Positions 44,317-57,100 of a DNA stretch of 64,000 nt are shown here, one piece after another. The first letter of the stretch is position 1; the number at the start of each line of letters is the position of its first letter. The notes beneath the pieces were generated by a model, which saw only the letters and a program-made list of their open reading frames with translations, made no database searches and was not told where the DNA came from. The stretch is from Panorpa germanica. Its lineage: Eukaryota; Arthropoda; Insecta; Mecoptera; Panorpidae. The stretch spans positions 14,574,451 through 14,638,450 of the forward strand of contig OY783213.1 of the NCBI GenBank assembly GCA_963678705.1. The letters are read 5' to 3'. The position numbers and the translations under genes were made by a program.

Positions 44317-47300
44317 ATGTCTGTTATTTCGAGCCGTACTGGAGTTTCTATTCTTAAAACTCCTTTATTAAGTAAAAATCGATCGTTGAGACAAACACCA
44401 GCCCGAGTTAGATTTGAATATCCAAAAACTACTAAAATAAAAAATGTAATAAAACAGTTCATAGATGGTGAAAACATTAAACAGTACGAGGACTTAGTCT
44501 GCTTAATAAGAGATTGCGAAATTCAGGTTAGATATTTGTTTAATATTACGAAAAATATAGATACTTATGTCTATTAACAAAACTATATAGTTAAAAACAT
44601 ATAATTACGTATATTGATAAAACATTCTTTCAGGATGACGACCTCCAGGGAATGCTTGCTGAATGTCGAGATTGTATAAATTTATTAGGAAAAGATGCTC
44701 GGCTATTTGTTGAAGCAGTATTATCACTTGATTGGGCTAGCAGGAGTCCATCTGTTACAGCGAACTATCAAGTATTTTTACTTGATTTATTAACGGCACA
44801 CAATTATTTTGCTAATACAGCTTTGGAGAAATTAGTAAAATATTTTTTATATGGTATGTATATAAGTTTTGTAACAAAAGAAAATTACTCGCTATATTTT
44901 TTGGTTGTCTGTCGTTCCATTATGCATTAAACAAACATTAACTTTACTAATGTTAACTATAATATAATATTGCGCAATTGGTATATATCATCCATTATTC
45001 ATATTGATTTAAGAATGGTTAAAGCTTTGATTTATTTGAATCATTAAATTGAAAATGTTTTCAGAGGACGAATGGCTTAATGATAAACCCTCTGACGATG
45101 CCCTTAAAATTTTTACTTGTGTTCACCATGTACTAGAAAATATTTTACATTATATTCCCATGTAAGTGATATGAACTATTTTTTATCAGTTAATTTATAA
45201 ATAGAAAGTATTATTAATTATTAAAAATTTATTTTGCAGGACCTCTGAAATCTTAGTAAAAGCTTTAGTAATGTATTATCCTTATTATAAAAAAGTGTCA
45301 ACAATGCAACTATCTTATCTACATAACTTATTATGGATTTTAAACTATAGACCAGCACTTAGACAAGACATATTTCTATTAATTGTAAACAGGTATGTAT
45401 AAAATAACTTAATAATGTATAAGAGTAATTTATAATTGCGTGAAAACAATTTTTGTTTTGTCTATTTGCAGATTAATAGTGTTAGATGTACATGCACCAA
45501 AATGTGAAATTGAAGAATCAGAGATGTACTCATCAGATGAAGAAACGGAAGACCAATTTCAAATGGAAACTGATCAACCAATTATAAATAATGGTATAAA
45601 TGCTCCCATGAAACATTCAATTGCAAATGCATTAGATAAATGTATGGTGAAATTATTTGAATATATAAGAGAAGAGTGTTTTGAAAATAACGAATTAGTT
45701 AACAAAAAAGCAGAAAAATTATATAGAGACCTAATAGTGGTATTTGAACAAGTAATTTTACCAACACATGCTATATATCATGTTCAATTTATTATGTTTT
45801 ATTTATGCAGTTTTAAGGTAATACACAGTTGCCGTTATAATTTAATATATGAAAGGTTAAGTAACTTAATGAAATTTTTATTTTCAGGTTACTTTTGTGG
45901 AAGCATTTTTAAATTTCTTATGGCGTAAAGTGTCTGATCCAAATGTTGCTCCTGTACATAGACAAGTTGCAGTTTGTTACATAGCTAGTTTATTGGCTAG
46001 GCAACGATATCTTCCTATGGGGTAATTATTTAAAAAATAATGATAAATAAATTACAAGTGCACGGCGAACTACAGAACATGAAAAAGCTTGTGTTTAGGT
46101 CAAATAAAAATGATTCATTATTGACTCTTAGTCATTATGTGAATGAATTGTTGTTTGTTTAAAGTAAATTAAGTAAACAAAGTTATAACCCTTTCTCGTC
46201 GAAGCCTCAGCACAAGCGTTCTACTGTTTTACCGCTGCTCTGCCTGACATAATACAATATAATTTTTTTTTTGTATAAAATAAATTTATTGATTTTTGAA
46301 GCAAAAAACGATTGAGAGAACTAGGATTACCTGTGCCATAGCCATAGGAACCATAGCTGGCTGTTGAGTGCCCCGACGGGAAAGGGTTAGCTTTTTCGTT
46401 AAATTCAGTATTTCCATTACATGCGTGCTAATTCATTTTATTAATATGAGCACCGGATATGAAATACTGCTTCTAAAAGCTACAGTAAATATGCTGCAAT
46501 TTTTTTTTGGTATGGAGATAATGTTTTTAAAATACTGATATGTAATACTTTATACTTCCCCGTTTTTTGCAGGATGCTTCGAGCTATGATGAGTGAATTA
46601 TGTGCTTGGTTACATAATTACATAGCTCGCCAGGATGTAGTGGTTTCTCATGCATCTTTACAGGGTGGCATAAATGCACACAGAGTTTTCTATTCAGTAG
46701 CCCAAGCATTATTTTATGTTATAGCTTTTCGTCACAAAGATTTAACAATTACCAAAAAAAGTTTGTAATTTATACTTTGTTATAATAGTTTTCTATATGT
46801 TTTTTTTTAATGTTTTAATATAATATTATATTTTTTAGGAATGGTCTTTCTTCAGTCTCTTAATTTAGCCAAGTTGGTTACATGTCCATTGAACCCTCTT
46901 AGATATTGTCTATCTACTGTTGTGCAAAATTTTGCTGCCGTTACTCGTGCTGAGCAGCTGGCCTATTGTTATACAATTATTGAACGTAATGAAAGAAATA
47001 ATATGGCTGTATTATATGGAGAGCAGCATCAACTTGTTAAAAGTAACGAAAGCTTGGAAACATTTTTTCCCTTTGACCCTTATATACTAAAAAGGTAATT
47101 ATTATTCATTGGTATTTATTTTGTGTACTATTCAATTTTACCAGTTTTTTTTGTTTTTTTAGTTCTTTACAATTTATTGAACCAATATATTTACAATACC
47201 AATCATCCTTGTCACAAAATCAATTAGAAAATCGATCAGCTGCATCTTTGGCGAGTCACGATGAGGATGACTTTCTGCAAGAATGTAATGCTCCAAATGG

Positions 47301-47394
47301 TGTAGAAATTTCGTCTACAAGCCATCGATCAAATCAATTGGATAAATTTTCGTATGGAACGTCACCTGGTTTTAAACATTCTCATAGTAATTAA
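44317..47394 (+). CDS. RRN3: RNA polymerase I initiation factor RRN3 (TIF-IA), 611 aa, 9 exons
   Basis: Exons 44317-44526, 44634-44853, 45065-45161, 45240-45392, 45472-45817, 45888-46021, 46573-46760, 46839-47094, 47163-47394 sum to 1836 nt in frame, all GT-AG. The helical HEAT-like body shows family landmarks: M-Y-Y-P-Y, an acidic Ser-rich loop (S-S-D-E-E-T-E-D, exon 5), F-L-W-R-K-V-S-D-P, Y-I-A-S-L-L-A-R, the L-C-A-W-L-H-N-Y-I segment, and F-F-P-F-D-P-Y in exon 8. RRN3 binds Pol I and the SL1/TIF-IB complex to start rRNA transcription in the nucleolus, and is phospho-regulated in other animals; the Ser-rich acidic loop and tail could serve that here. Length fits (human 651). The start at 44317 (M-S-V-I-S-S-R) is preferred over the in-frame ATG at 44266. 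Intron 6 carries a piggyBac-like MITE. Confidence 0.95.
46189..46386. mobile_element. piggyBac-like MITE in RRN3 intron 6
   Basis: 198 bp, beginning CCCTTTCTCGTCG and ending CGACGGGAAAGGG, a roughly 13-bp terminal inverted repeat with one mismatch. ATAA precedes it and TTAG follows, which may be a decayed TTAA target duplication. CCC...GGG ends next to TTAA-like sites are typical of piggyBac MITEs. It accounts for much of the length of the 551-bp intron. It has no coding capacity. Confidence 0.7.
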
Positions 47395-47937
47395 TACATA
47401 ATTTAGAAGTAAATTATTTATACAAAATTATTTGTATATATTTAATTTTAAACAACTTAGCATAATTTTTATTTATTCAAAGAATGTAAATAAATTTTGT
47501 TTTAATCAGGAATTATAATGTTAATTAAATTTAGGAAATATTACCGCAATAAAATCTGTGTATACTTTCATAATTGTGGTTTAAAATACTTATTATGTAG
47601 TTATATTTTTATAAGCATTACTCAAAATTAATTATAATGAGTCATCTTCACTAAATACTGCCCATTTAATACGTTTCGCACTTATGCGGACAGAGCATTA
47701 TCATTAAAAGTTCTATATTGCAAATGGTTTATCGTGACATTAATGATTTTACGAATATCTAAATTAATTATAACATAACAACAATTAATTGAAAAAAAAC
47801 CCATCGTGTACAAAATATGAAAATAGTAATTGCATTTTACATTAAAATAATTACATAATTGTTCATCTGTTGTTATTTACAAGTTTGCTTAATTAGTTAA
47901 ATTTTGTCCTTATCTTCTTATAAATTTTATTTCGTAG
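47395..47937. other. intergenic between convergent RRN3 and helicase gene
   Basis: 3' UTRs facing each other. AATAAA lies at about 47486 for RRN3 and TTTATT at about 47926 for the minus-strand helicase. Nothing else is recognised. Confidence 0.5.
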
Positions 47938-50900
47938 TTAATTAAGATTATCTTCCGATACAGTATTTTTTTCATCACAAAATTCATTTGCATCTAAAAA
48001 CTTCGTTGGTAAATCACAACCAATATAGCCTCCAATATCGACACAGTATTTGATAACATTGCACCAGTTGGCATCAATAGCTAACAAATGTGGATTCCCA
48101 AAAATTACTAGAAGTGATTTGGCTCTTGTGATCGATACATTTAACCTCTTAGGGCTTTGAACAAATCCTAAGGAATGCCTAATATCTGTTTTTATTAAAG
48201 TCTTTCTAGATCTGACTGTTGATATAATTATAATTGATTTCTCTTGTCCTTGAAATTCTTCGACACTTCCTATTTTGGGTTCAGGTAAATCAATGTCTTT
48301 AATAAGTGTACGTAAATATTGTACTTGCTTTTGATAAGGAGTTATAATACCGATATCCTCTGGTTTTACACTTTTTTTGTACAGTTTGGCTAAAAAGCTT
48401 AATACCTGAAAAAATATATGATAAGGTTGCAAATTTAAAAGTCAATAAATCATAAAATATCTTATAATTATTTCTATTTATTTACTTGTCCTGCTTCTTG
48501 TATATTAAACCACGACGGACTATCAATAGTTTGAATATTGTTTCCTTTAACTCCATGAAAGACAATAGGAGGTGGTCCGTTTTCAGATCTTGATGGTAAC
48601 AGATCACTCAAAGATTTTAAAACCTCAGCTTCTGGACCCTCAGTTTGGGATTTCTTTTTCAGATAAAATTATAAGTTTAATGAATTATGTTTATTATGAA
48701 TATGTCACACAATAAATTTATAAATCTTACCTGAGCAATAAGTTCTGAATCATAAAACATGTCACTTGAAAGTTTTAATATTTCCGGCACAGAACGGTAG
48801 TTGTAAGTTAAGCGAGTTACTAATTGCGGGACGTAGCCTCCAGTTTTTGGAAATCCCTTATAAAATAAATAATAGAAATGTTGATTCACTGTAGAAAAAC
48901 ATGAAAGTTTAGTCTAAAAAAAGCATTACCACTGGATCTCTTCGATATGGATATCTTTCAACAAGTCTTCGTAAAAAAGATTCTCCTAAACCAAATTCAT
49001 TTGCGAATGTGCTACTAACAATTGGTCCCAGTTGCATTGGATCACCTAAATTTTTTTTAATTATTTACTACTAGATTTATATTTGATTAATATAATTTTT
49101 CAATAACAGCACCTGCTAATACGATCTGTCCCTCATCTTTTTTTATTTGAGCCAGAGCTACCATAATTTCTGGCTCCGTAGCTTGACCGGCCTCATCAAC
49201 AACAACGTGAGTAAAATGTCCTGGCGGAAAATCCATCATGTGCAATTGTCCTAAACAAATACATGTTCCAATAATGAGCCTATGACGACTTAAATGAGTC
49301 TTTGGTATAGATAGACGTAAACCAGATTCCAGAGTTTTTGCCTACAATAATTAACGGATAAAGACAATAAAACAATATAATTGCAATTATGTTACGGAAC
49401 TGAATAAAGAAATATTATCTACCAAAGAGTCTCGAGTTCCTTCTCTGGCAATATCTACTGTTGCACAATATGGTGCAATTTCCGAAGGAATTGAATTATT
49501 TTCCACCAAATAATGAGCAACTACACGAACCATTTCTCCAGGTTGTAATCCATTTTCTATTAGCCTCGTAGTAAGTAAATTAGCAGAACTGTTTGATGGT
49601 GAAGCTTAAAAATATGTAACAGAAATTCTCAATATTTGTAAATGTAATAAGTTATCATTAAAAATGGATCAATTATATGTACCTAGTATTATTCTACTAT
49701 TAGGGACTAATTTCAGAATTTGAAGAATTGTTTCTACAACTGTTATAGTTTTTCCTGTTCCAGGAGGACCAAAAATAATATAAGGCATTGGACGTGCTTC
49801 CCCTAATAACACATTTTTCACAGCTTCCTTTTGTAACGGATTTAGTTTGGAGTTGAACCTTCAAAAACAACATAATACGTAAATAATAGGATAGCAATAC
49901 CAATAGTACTTTAAAACAGAAACTACTATTTACCAATTTGCTTTAACCCAATAATCATTATCTTTTAATTTTGCTTCTTGCGGATATTGTTTTCCTAACA
50001 ATTTATCTATGGTTGATTCTTTTTTTTCATAATCATTATTCATTAATTGTCTTTCCATCATTTTGCTTAATTTCAGCTTATTCTCATCTCGAGTAAATAA
50101 ATCATCATTTTCTATTTTAAAATTAATCTTTGCTTCTTTTGTAAATACTTTATTGGGAAACAGCACTTTCGCTGTTAAAGAATCATAAACTAAATCAATT
50201 GCTTGATGACATCTTCTATATGCAGTTCTAGACGAATTAAATTTTACTACATAATCCTGACCATTGTAGCTAGAATGAAATTCTGTATTAAACAATAGCA
50301 AGATATGATTTGCCATTATTTTGTGGATAACTCCTTCGTGTGGTGTTTTGGTTTGTTCAACAATACTAATAGCAACTACACTATCCCCAATCATTAATGA
50401 TGGTCTGCGTTCTGATAAATTCTCAATTTCTAAAGATAAATAACCCCGGATATGTGTAAAATGAGCACGATCCATGTCATAATGACGCATTTTCAGATCT
50501 TCATCAATTTCATTCAAATACAATAAAGTGTGGAAAACATGGCGATAATTATCTTGATTTAATTGTGTTTTTAAAAAAGGAGCTGCATTAGTAATAGATT
50601 CTGAAATTGTTTCAAATCCGTATATGTTTCTATTTCTTCCAATAACAGCATCTACTAAATAATCAGGTAATTTATAAGCTGGCAATTTATTGATAACGAA
50701 TGCAGGTCCTTTAATAATACGTCTCCCAGGTATCACATCAACTTCTCTTAATAGCCTATTATCTCTTAGTTTGTTAGATCTATCTCTAGCTGTTAAGCAC
50801 GGTTTATGCTCTGATTTGGGACCTTCATCTATACCAACTGCTATATTGATATATGTACCCATTACAAAATCATTAAAAGTGAACACAAGTAACTCTTTTG

Positions 50901-52219
50901 AAAAACCAAAGAACTTTGCCTCCCCTTTTATTTTATATTGAGCATAAGTTCCAGGTTGTATTTCAACAACCTTATCCGACCTAGGCGAAATTATTCTTAA
51001 TTGAAAATCTCTTGAATGAAGGTAAAAGTGAGCCCGCTTAATGTGTTGGGTTTCAGTTCCGTTATTATGTATAGTAACGTATAGTAATTTTTGTTCGTGT
51101 AAATTATTAGCTACAAAATGAGGAGTAGCAATGGCCATATTATGTTTTGGCTTTAATATGGTATTTATTTCTTCTTCAATATTCTTTTTGAATCTATGTT
51201 CTGGTTTTTTTTCTAGGAGCACTACAGATACAGCGCGATAATTATATACTCCTTGTTCACTTTGTATTGAATCAGTAATCACTTTATCTCCAACCGCTGG
51301 TACATATCCATCAGTAAGAGATTCTGTATAAAAGTAAACTTTATCTCCTGCAACACCTCGCTTGTTATGAATATCGTACGATGTTATAGTAAGTTCATCA
51401 ACTTCATTAATGCAAGGCCTCAATTTATAATATTCCAACGTCTGAAAAATAAGTGGTATTATGTATTTTGTTGGGATAATTTTTTCTATTTGGTAGTTAT
51501 GAATAATAATACTAACATCACCATCATAATTAAATGATTTTTCATCTGAAGTGACTTTAGCTTCAAGTGTTATTATGTCCCCTGCAATTGGCACAAAATT
51601 GGAATCGACCTGATCTAAGTTGCAATCCATGTTACCGTCAGAAAGTTTTAAAATACGTCCATGTCGAAATAAAACCTTTGCTGTAATTGTTCGAGTATGA
51701 ACATCAACACTTTTATCTTTGTTGTTTTTAAATTGGGAAATATTGGATTCACCAATTTGTCCGTCCCAAAATTCATGTTGAATTGAAATAATTCTTTTAA
51801 CGTATTTGTCTCCATTTTCTTTTTCAAATAATAAATACTGGACAACATTATTTACACTTAAAGCAAGTCCAGCTGCAGAATCTATATTAAATACTAATTT
51901 ATTATCTATCTTTCCGAAATTAGTGTCTAAATGGGTAATAACACCTGTAAAATAAATGTTGAATTTTGTTTTAAAACATCGGATTAAGAAAGTTTACAAC
52001 GGCAAGTTTTGAAAAATAAAGGATGCGAAAGTCAGTACCATTTGTTTCTTTGCATTCCTCTCGTTTTATAGAAAGCTCTTCCTTTAGTTCTATTTGTTTG
52101 TTTGAGTGAATATCATTCAAATAATCTTCATAATTTGAAACATCCTGGAGTCGCTTAATAACACCATCTTCTTCTTCAGTTTGGAAATAATTCCATATAT
52201 ATTTAGCTAATCTATACAT
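47938..52219 (-). CDS. armi: Armitage/MOV10L1-like RNA helicase, copy A (full-length), 1,193 aa
   Basis: Exons (minus): 52039-52219, 51517-51944, 49934-51441, 49683-49858, 49423-49604, 49113-49341, 48930-49045, 48731-48856, 48486-48653, 47938-48405; 3582 nt in frame. The N-terminus K-Y-I-W-N-Y-F is followed by a MOV10L1-type beta-barrel-like module ([14 protein letters not shown], exon 2) and a second one (G-V-A-G-D-K-V-Y-F...D-G-Y-V-P-A-V-G-D). The SF1 Upf1-like core is complete: Walker A GPPGTGKT, motif [13 protein letters not shown], motif [11 protein letters not shown], motif IV region [15 protein letters not shown], and motif [12 protein letters not shown]. Armi/MOV10L1 are 5'-3' RNA helicases that feed piRNA precursors to processing at mitochondria-associated nuage. 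Exons 2 and 3 are separated by a 75-nt intron that is stop-free and in frame. The gene is paralogous to the copy at 54125-58850. Confidence 0.9.
51442..51516 (-). other. 75-nt intron of helicase copy A that is open and frame-preserving
   Basis: The intron runs from donor GTTAGT (51516-51511) to acceptor TTTTTCAG (ending 51442). Its length is divisible by three and it contains no stop in the gene's frame, so retention would insert 25 residues rather than truncate the protein. I call it an intron because the paralogue has an ordinary intron at the same point (58013-58085) with the same flanking codons (S-F-N-Y-D-G-D here, S-F-N-F-D-G-E there). Removal gives a better alignment of the two proteins. 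Confidence 0.75.
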
Positions 52220-54124
52220 TTCAATGATAGTATTTTATTACAGATTATATTATTTCGCCACTTCAGATATTGTGTTTACTATTATTTCTATTACAACCGG
52301 GAAAATTACTTTATTATTTTCATTATGTATATATAGTTTTAAGGTTAAGAGCGGAAAAAATAGATACGGAAAAAAGCACATATAAAAAGGAAATGTGAAT
52401 TCGTATTTCTTGTTTTTAAATAAAATAAGTATAATTCTAATATACCTCTCTTCTTAAATTTTAATAAAAGAGGTAATAAAACGATTTTACGTTTGACGTT
52501 TATCAACCTTTGTGTTGGTTTTATTTTGGTATCCATCATGAACATGAACAGAGTATAAGGTGGTATAGGAATCATTGATTTCTCCTTATTATCTTAAGGA
52601 TTTTTTTATTTTCATTGTTTGTATTTATGACATTTAATCTTACTTAATTTCAAAATCTTTCCGAACATTTGGGAAGACAATGATTGTAACGATTTGTAAG
52701 GTCGCATTAAAATCTTGTAGAATATGTTTTCTGCCTGAATGTTGTACAACCAGTGGCGAATTGTTGATAATACAAATTCCAAAACCTGTTTGTGCTTCTC
52801 TTTAAATATTTCTGTACCTTGTATAAACGATAAATACAGATAAATAAATTACATGTACTTCTCCAAGAGTTCAAAGTAGTAACGATGAGTTTTCTTTAAA
52901 AGATTTCCTTTATCTTTACACTGAAGGCCATCTATATTTGAACATTAAAATTTTATTTAAAATTAAAATTATAACTCAATTTTAATTTCCTGAAAAGGCA
53001 ATAGAAACTTACGTAACTGTGTTTAGTTAGAAGATTAAATTTTTAGCAAGAATAAAATAAATGATTTGGAAAGTATATAAAAATTTATTAACATAATATT
53101 CTAAGAATGATAGTAAGTCTAATGTTAGAAAACTGTATTTTTTGTTGCAAGTATAATCTAACGATAAAAGAATTTGTTGCTCCTGATTTTATTAGTGCAG
53201 ACGTAGTTTGTGGATTACTGTGTCTGTTGAATGATAAATGATAATTGCCCGCAAAAGTACTGTTTGCTAACGTTTTTTAAAAATATAATTGTGTTGTAAA
53301 GAGCTCTACATTTAAACTTATGTTTATTTCGATAACATTAATAAAACATCTAAATAATAAACACTTAATAGACGACACAGTAAAAAAATGTTTTTTACAT
53401 TTATTTCAACACTTATTTCAAAAACTAAATAATGAACAAATTTTGTAGAGAAATGGGAGTTCGTTTTGATGACTTAGTGACTAGAATGAAGTCTGTGACA
53501 AATTTACACTCAATAGAATAAACCATCTTAGAGGACTCGCCAATTATTGAATGTTTTATTTTTCAGCTTTCTCTTAAGCATAACAACATTGATCTTCTTG
53601 CAAAATACCACAAGCTATCTGCTATAAATGTGCACAATCTCACAAATTCTATTCTATAGTGTAAATCATTAATGACGGGACCACATATGCCTCGTCTATG
53701 TTCGTCTCACACAAGCTCACAGAGTAAAAATTCGAAATTAGTTCGATAAATATTCGTGGTATATGTATATTCAGTTTAGACATTCTTACACGAACACACA
53801 CGTGCGGTATAATAATAGTCTTTATTCCATCTAGTGTTAACCTCGACATCCAGGGAGAAGAGCACATGTTTTATTTCTTCGTCGCTGCTAACATCATGCT
53901 CGTGATTCATGAATATTACCGAGACAAAGAAGCTTTGATTTGCATCGATCTTTCGGCAGATAAAGTAAACGAACCTCTGGTCAGAAAATCTGATCACTTC
54001 TCCATGATCTTGTAAATAAATAGTATACTTCATTTTTATAATACATCAGGGTAGATTTTGGAGAATACATTTCAAATGTTTTGATTCTAAAAACTTAAGG
54101 TAGAAGAGTTGTCATAATCTATAG
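52220..54124. other. intergenic between the two helicase genes
   Basis: AT-rich, 1.9 kb. It must hold the promoter of copy A and the 3' end of copy B. The only frame worth notice is at 53776-54033 on the minus strand. I see no third helicase fragment. Confidence 0.45.
53776..54033 (-). CDS. orphan open frame, 85 aa, doubtful
   Basis: A minus-strand frame starts 92 bases downstream of the stop of helicase copy B. The peptide has mixed, non-repetitive composition (G-E-V-I-R-F-S-D-Q-R-F, then H-E-H-D-V-S-S-D-E-E), and the DNA is less AT-rich than its surroundings, which is unlike most chance frames here. It has no signal peptide or domain I recognise. It could be a small gene, an exon remnant, or chance. 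Confidence 0.2.
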   Translation of the reverse strand: MKYTIYLQDHGEVIRFSDQRFVYFICRKIDANQSFFVSVIFMNHEHDVSSDEEIKHVLFSLDVEVNTRWNKDYYYTARVCSCKNV

Positions 54125-57100
54125 TTATACTTCACTACAAATTCCATTTAAATTTAGCAAATTTGTCGGTAAATCGCATCCAGTGTAACCTCCAATATCG
54201 ATACAGTATTTGATCACTGTAGCCCAATTCTTATTAAGTGTCAACACATGAGGATTTCCAAATATTACCAATAGTGATTTCGCTCTTGTGATAGCTACGT
54301 TTAACCGACGAAAATCTTGAATAAATCCTAGAGGTTCCAATCCCCTATTTGGTCTCTTTGCAGACCTTACTGTTGAAATGATTATAATTTGTCTTTCTTG
54401 TCCTTGGAATGCTTCGACACTTCCTATTTTTGGTGTAGGTAAATTGTTATCTTGAATAAGCTTATTAAAGAGTTCTACTTGTTTTTGATAAGGTGATATA
54501 ATGCCAATGCTGTCTGGTTGTATATTCCTGCTATACAATTTTGTAAGAAAAGATAGTATCTGAAAAGAATTACGAAAAATAATTATAATTAACACTATCA
54601 AAATAATTAAAACATTTAGAGAATATGCAAAAGTATTATATAGATTTCGCCCCTGAATTACTAACTTCTAAATTAATGTGTTTACGTAAGTGGTAAAATG
54701 ATTGCATATAATCAGGCGCTGTAGATGATACAACATTACACATTTTAAGCTAGTTAATTCTCTTCAATATAACTTACTTGTGCTGCTTCAGCTCTATTAA
54801 GCCACGATGGGCTTCTAGGGGTTTGTTCTTCTTGTCCTTGAACACCATGAAAAATAATAGACAATGGACCCCCTTCAGATCTCGTTGGTAACAGATCAGC
54901 TAATGGTTTTAAAATTTTAGAACCTTCTTCCTGAGATACCTGTTATATAGAATAAGAAATATACTTTCTATACTACTATATTATATTATATATTTCTACA
55001 TATAACATAAAATACTATCAGTTAAATTACCTGAGAAATCAGTTCGGACTCATAAAACATATCACTTGAGATTTTTAATATTTCCGGTACAGAACGGTAG
55101 TTATATGTGAGACAGGTTACTAGTTCCGGTTTATAACCTCCAGAATTCGGAAAAACCTTTAAAAACAATAGATTAATTAGTGTCTTTTAAATAACAATTA
55201 AGAATACAAAATTATTATTAGCATTTTAATTATACCTCCGTATCTTTTCTATATGGGTATTGTTCAAGGAGTCTGGTTAAAAATGATTTTCCTAAACCAA
55301 GTTTATCTGCAAAAGAGCTCGCCACAAATGGCCCCAATTGCTTAGGATCCCCTGAAAAGGATATTCGTTATAAAATTGTGTGAATAACCGCTGATCACTA
55401 AAGCTGCTGACTCCAAACGTAAAACGAAACATAGAAAATATAACTGGTCTGGAGATCGAACCTCCAGACACAGCAATCAGCGTCAAGCATCAATACTCTC
55501 TCCTATATTTAATGATTATATGGTTTGAATATAGTACCTGCTAATATGATCTGCCCTTTCTCATTTGTTATATTTGCCAACGGAATCATAATATCGGGTT
55601 CAGTAATTTGGCCAGCTTCATCAACAATAACGTGCGAAAAATATCCTGGTTCAAAACCCATTGTATATAAATCTGCTAAAGTAATGCAGGTGCCAATAAC
55701 AACTCTATGGAAAATTTTAGATTTTGGCAAGTTTAAACGACATCCAGTTTCAAGAAGTTTTATCTGAAAATTTGAAGTATGTTAGCAAATAATTATATCT
55801 ATCATAATTAGTAGTTTTTAATAAATATGAGTTCATCAGATTGTCGATAAAAAAGTAAACTGTGAGACAAGTCTACTTATAATAAAATTGTGATATTTAG
55901 ACACTATTGTGTGAAACTTTTTAAAAGTGTTTATATATTTGCAGTCATTGAAAAATATTATAAACTGCTTACTTTACTATCTCGAGTTCTTTCTAAAGCA
56001 ACATCAAGTGTTGCACAGTATGGTGCTATGTCCAGAGGAACGCCATCGTTTTCTACCAGGTGATGACCTACCACTCGAATAATTTCATCAGTGCTTAATC
56101 CAAATTCCTTTAATCTAGTTGTCAACAAATTGGATGAACTGTTGGATGGTGAAGCTAAAATATTTGAACACTTAATCACAATTAGAAATAAAATTAATGT
56201 AAATGATTGAGGTGGACAATAAATTTTAATTAAACATAAGTCTATTAAATAAAATAAGTAATACCTAGTAATATCCTGCTATTAGGAATTAATTTCAGTA
56301 TTTGTAAAATGGTTTCTACAACAGTTACCGTTTTTCCAGTTCCAGGAGGTCCAAATATAATGTATGGCATCGGTCGCGCTTCTCCTAGTAAAATATTTTT
56401 TACTGCTTCTTTTTGTAGTGCATTTAATTGATTGTTAAACCTACAGTTAGAAAATATTAAAAGATATAAAAACAATATCAAATTTTTCAAAATTAAACAT
56501 TTACTGGAAAAATACTTACCAATGTACTTTTTGCCAATTATTGTTGTTTAATAACTGTTTCTTGTCTCTCGCCACAGATGCTAATATCCTCTCTCTATTT
56601 GATTTAAATATTAGTTTTTCTTCAAAATTGTTTGATTTGTTTTCCAGTTTGTTATATTCTTGAGTTAATAGTTCCCCGTCTACTATTTTGAAATGTCTCA
56701 GTGGAGTTTGCTTCTTGACTTCATTAGGGAATAAAATATATTCACCTAAGCCTTTAAAAACCAAGTCAATTCCTTGATGACTTTTTCTATAGGTTGTTCT
56801 AGATTGCATAAATTTGACAATATAATCCTGACCTTCATAGCTTGAATGAAAAGCTTCATTGAATTTTAACAAGATAGTTTTTGAGTTGATTTTGTGTATA
56901 AACCCAATAAAAGGATATTCGTTGTCATCCGTAGTACTGATGGCAATTACACGACCTCCAATCGGCAAAGAGTGTGACTCGTCTGATAAATTTTCAATAT
57001 CTAAAGCTAGATAATCTTCAAACTTTTTGAAACAAGCTCTATCCATATCGAACTCTCTCATTCTAAAATCTATTTCAATTTCGTTTAAAAATAATAAGGT

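Noticed and set aside
49700-49936. Minus-strand frame over the ATP-binding exon of helicase copy A
   Set aside because: It is out of register. The spliced exon 49683-49858 read in the gene's frame gives GPPGTGKT.
51648-51848. Minus-strand 66-codon frame
   Set aside because: It is a shifted frame inside exon 2 of helicase copy A.
55440-55470. Near-consensus B box as a functional tRNA gene
   Set aside because: No acceptor stem or anticodon loop closes around it, and a second copy elsewhere points to a SINE.
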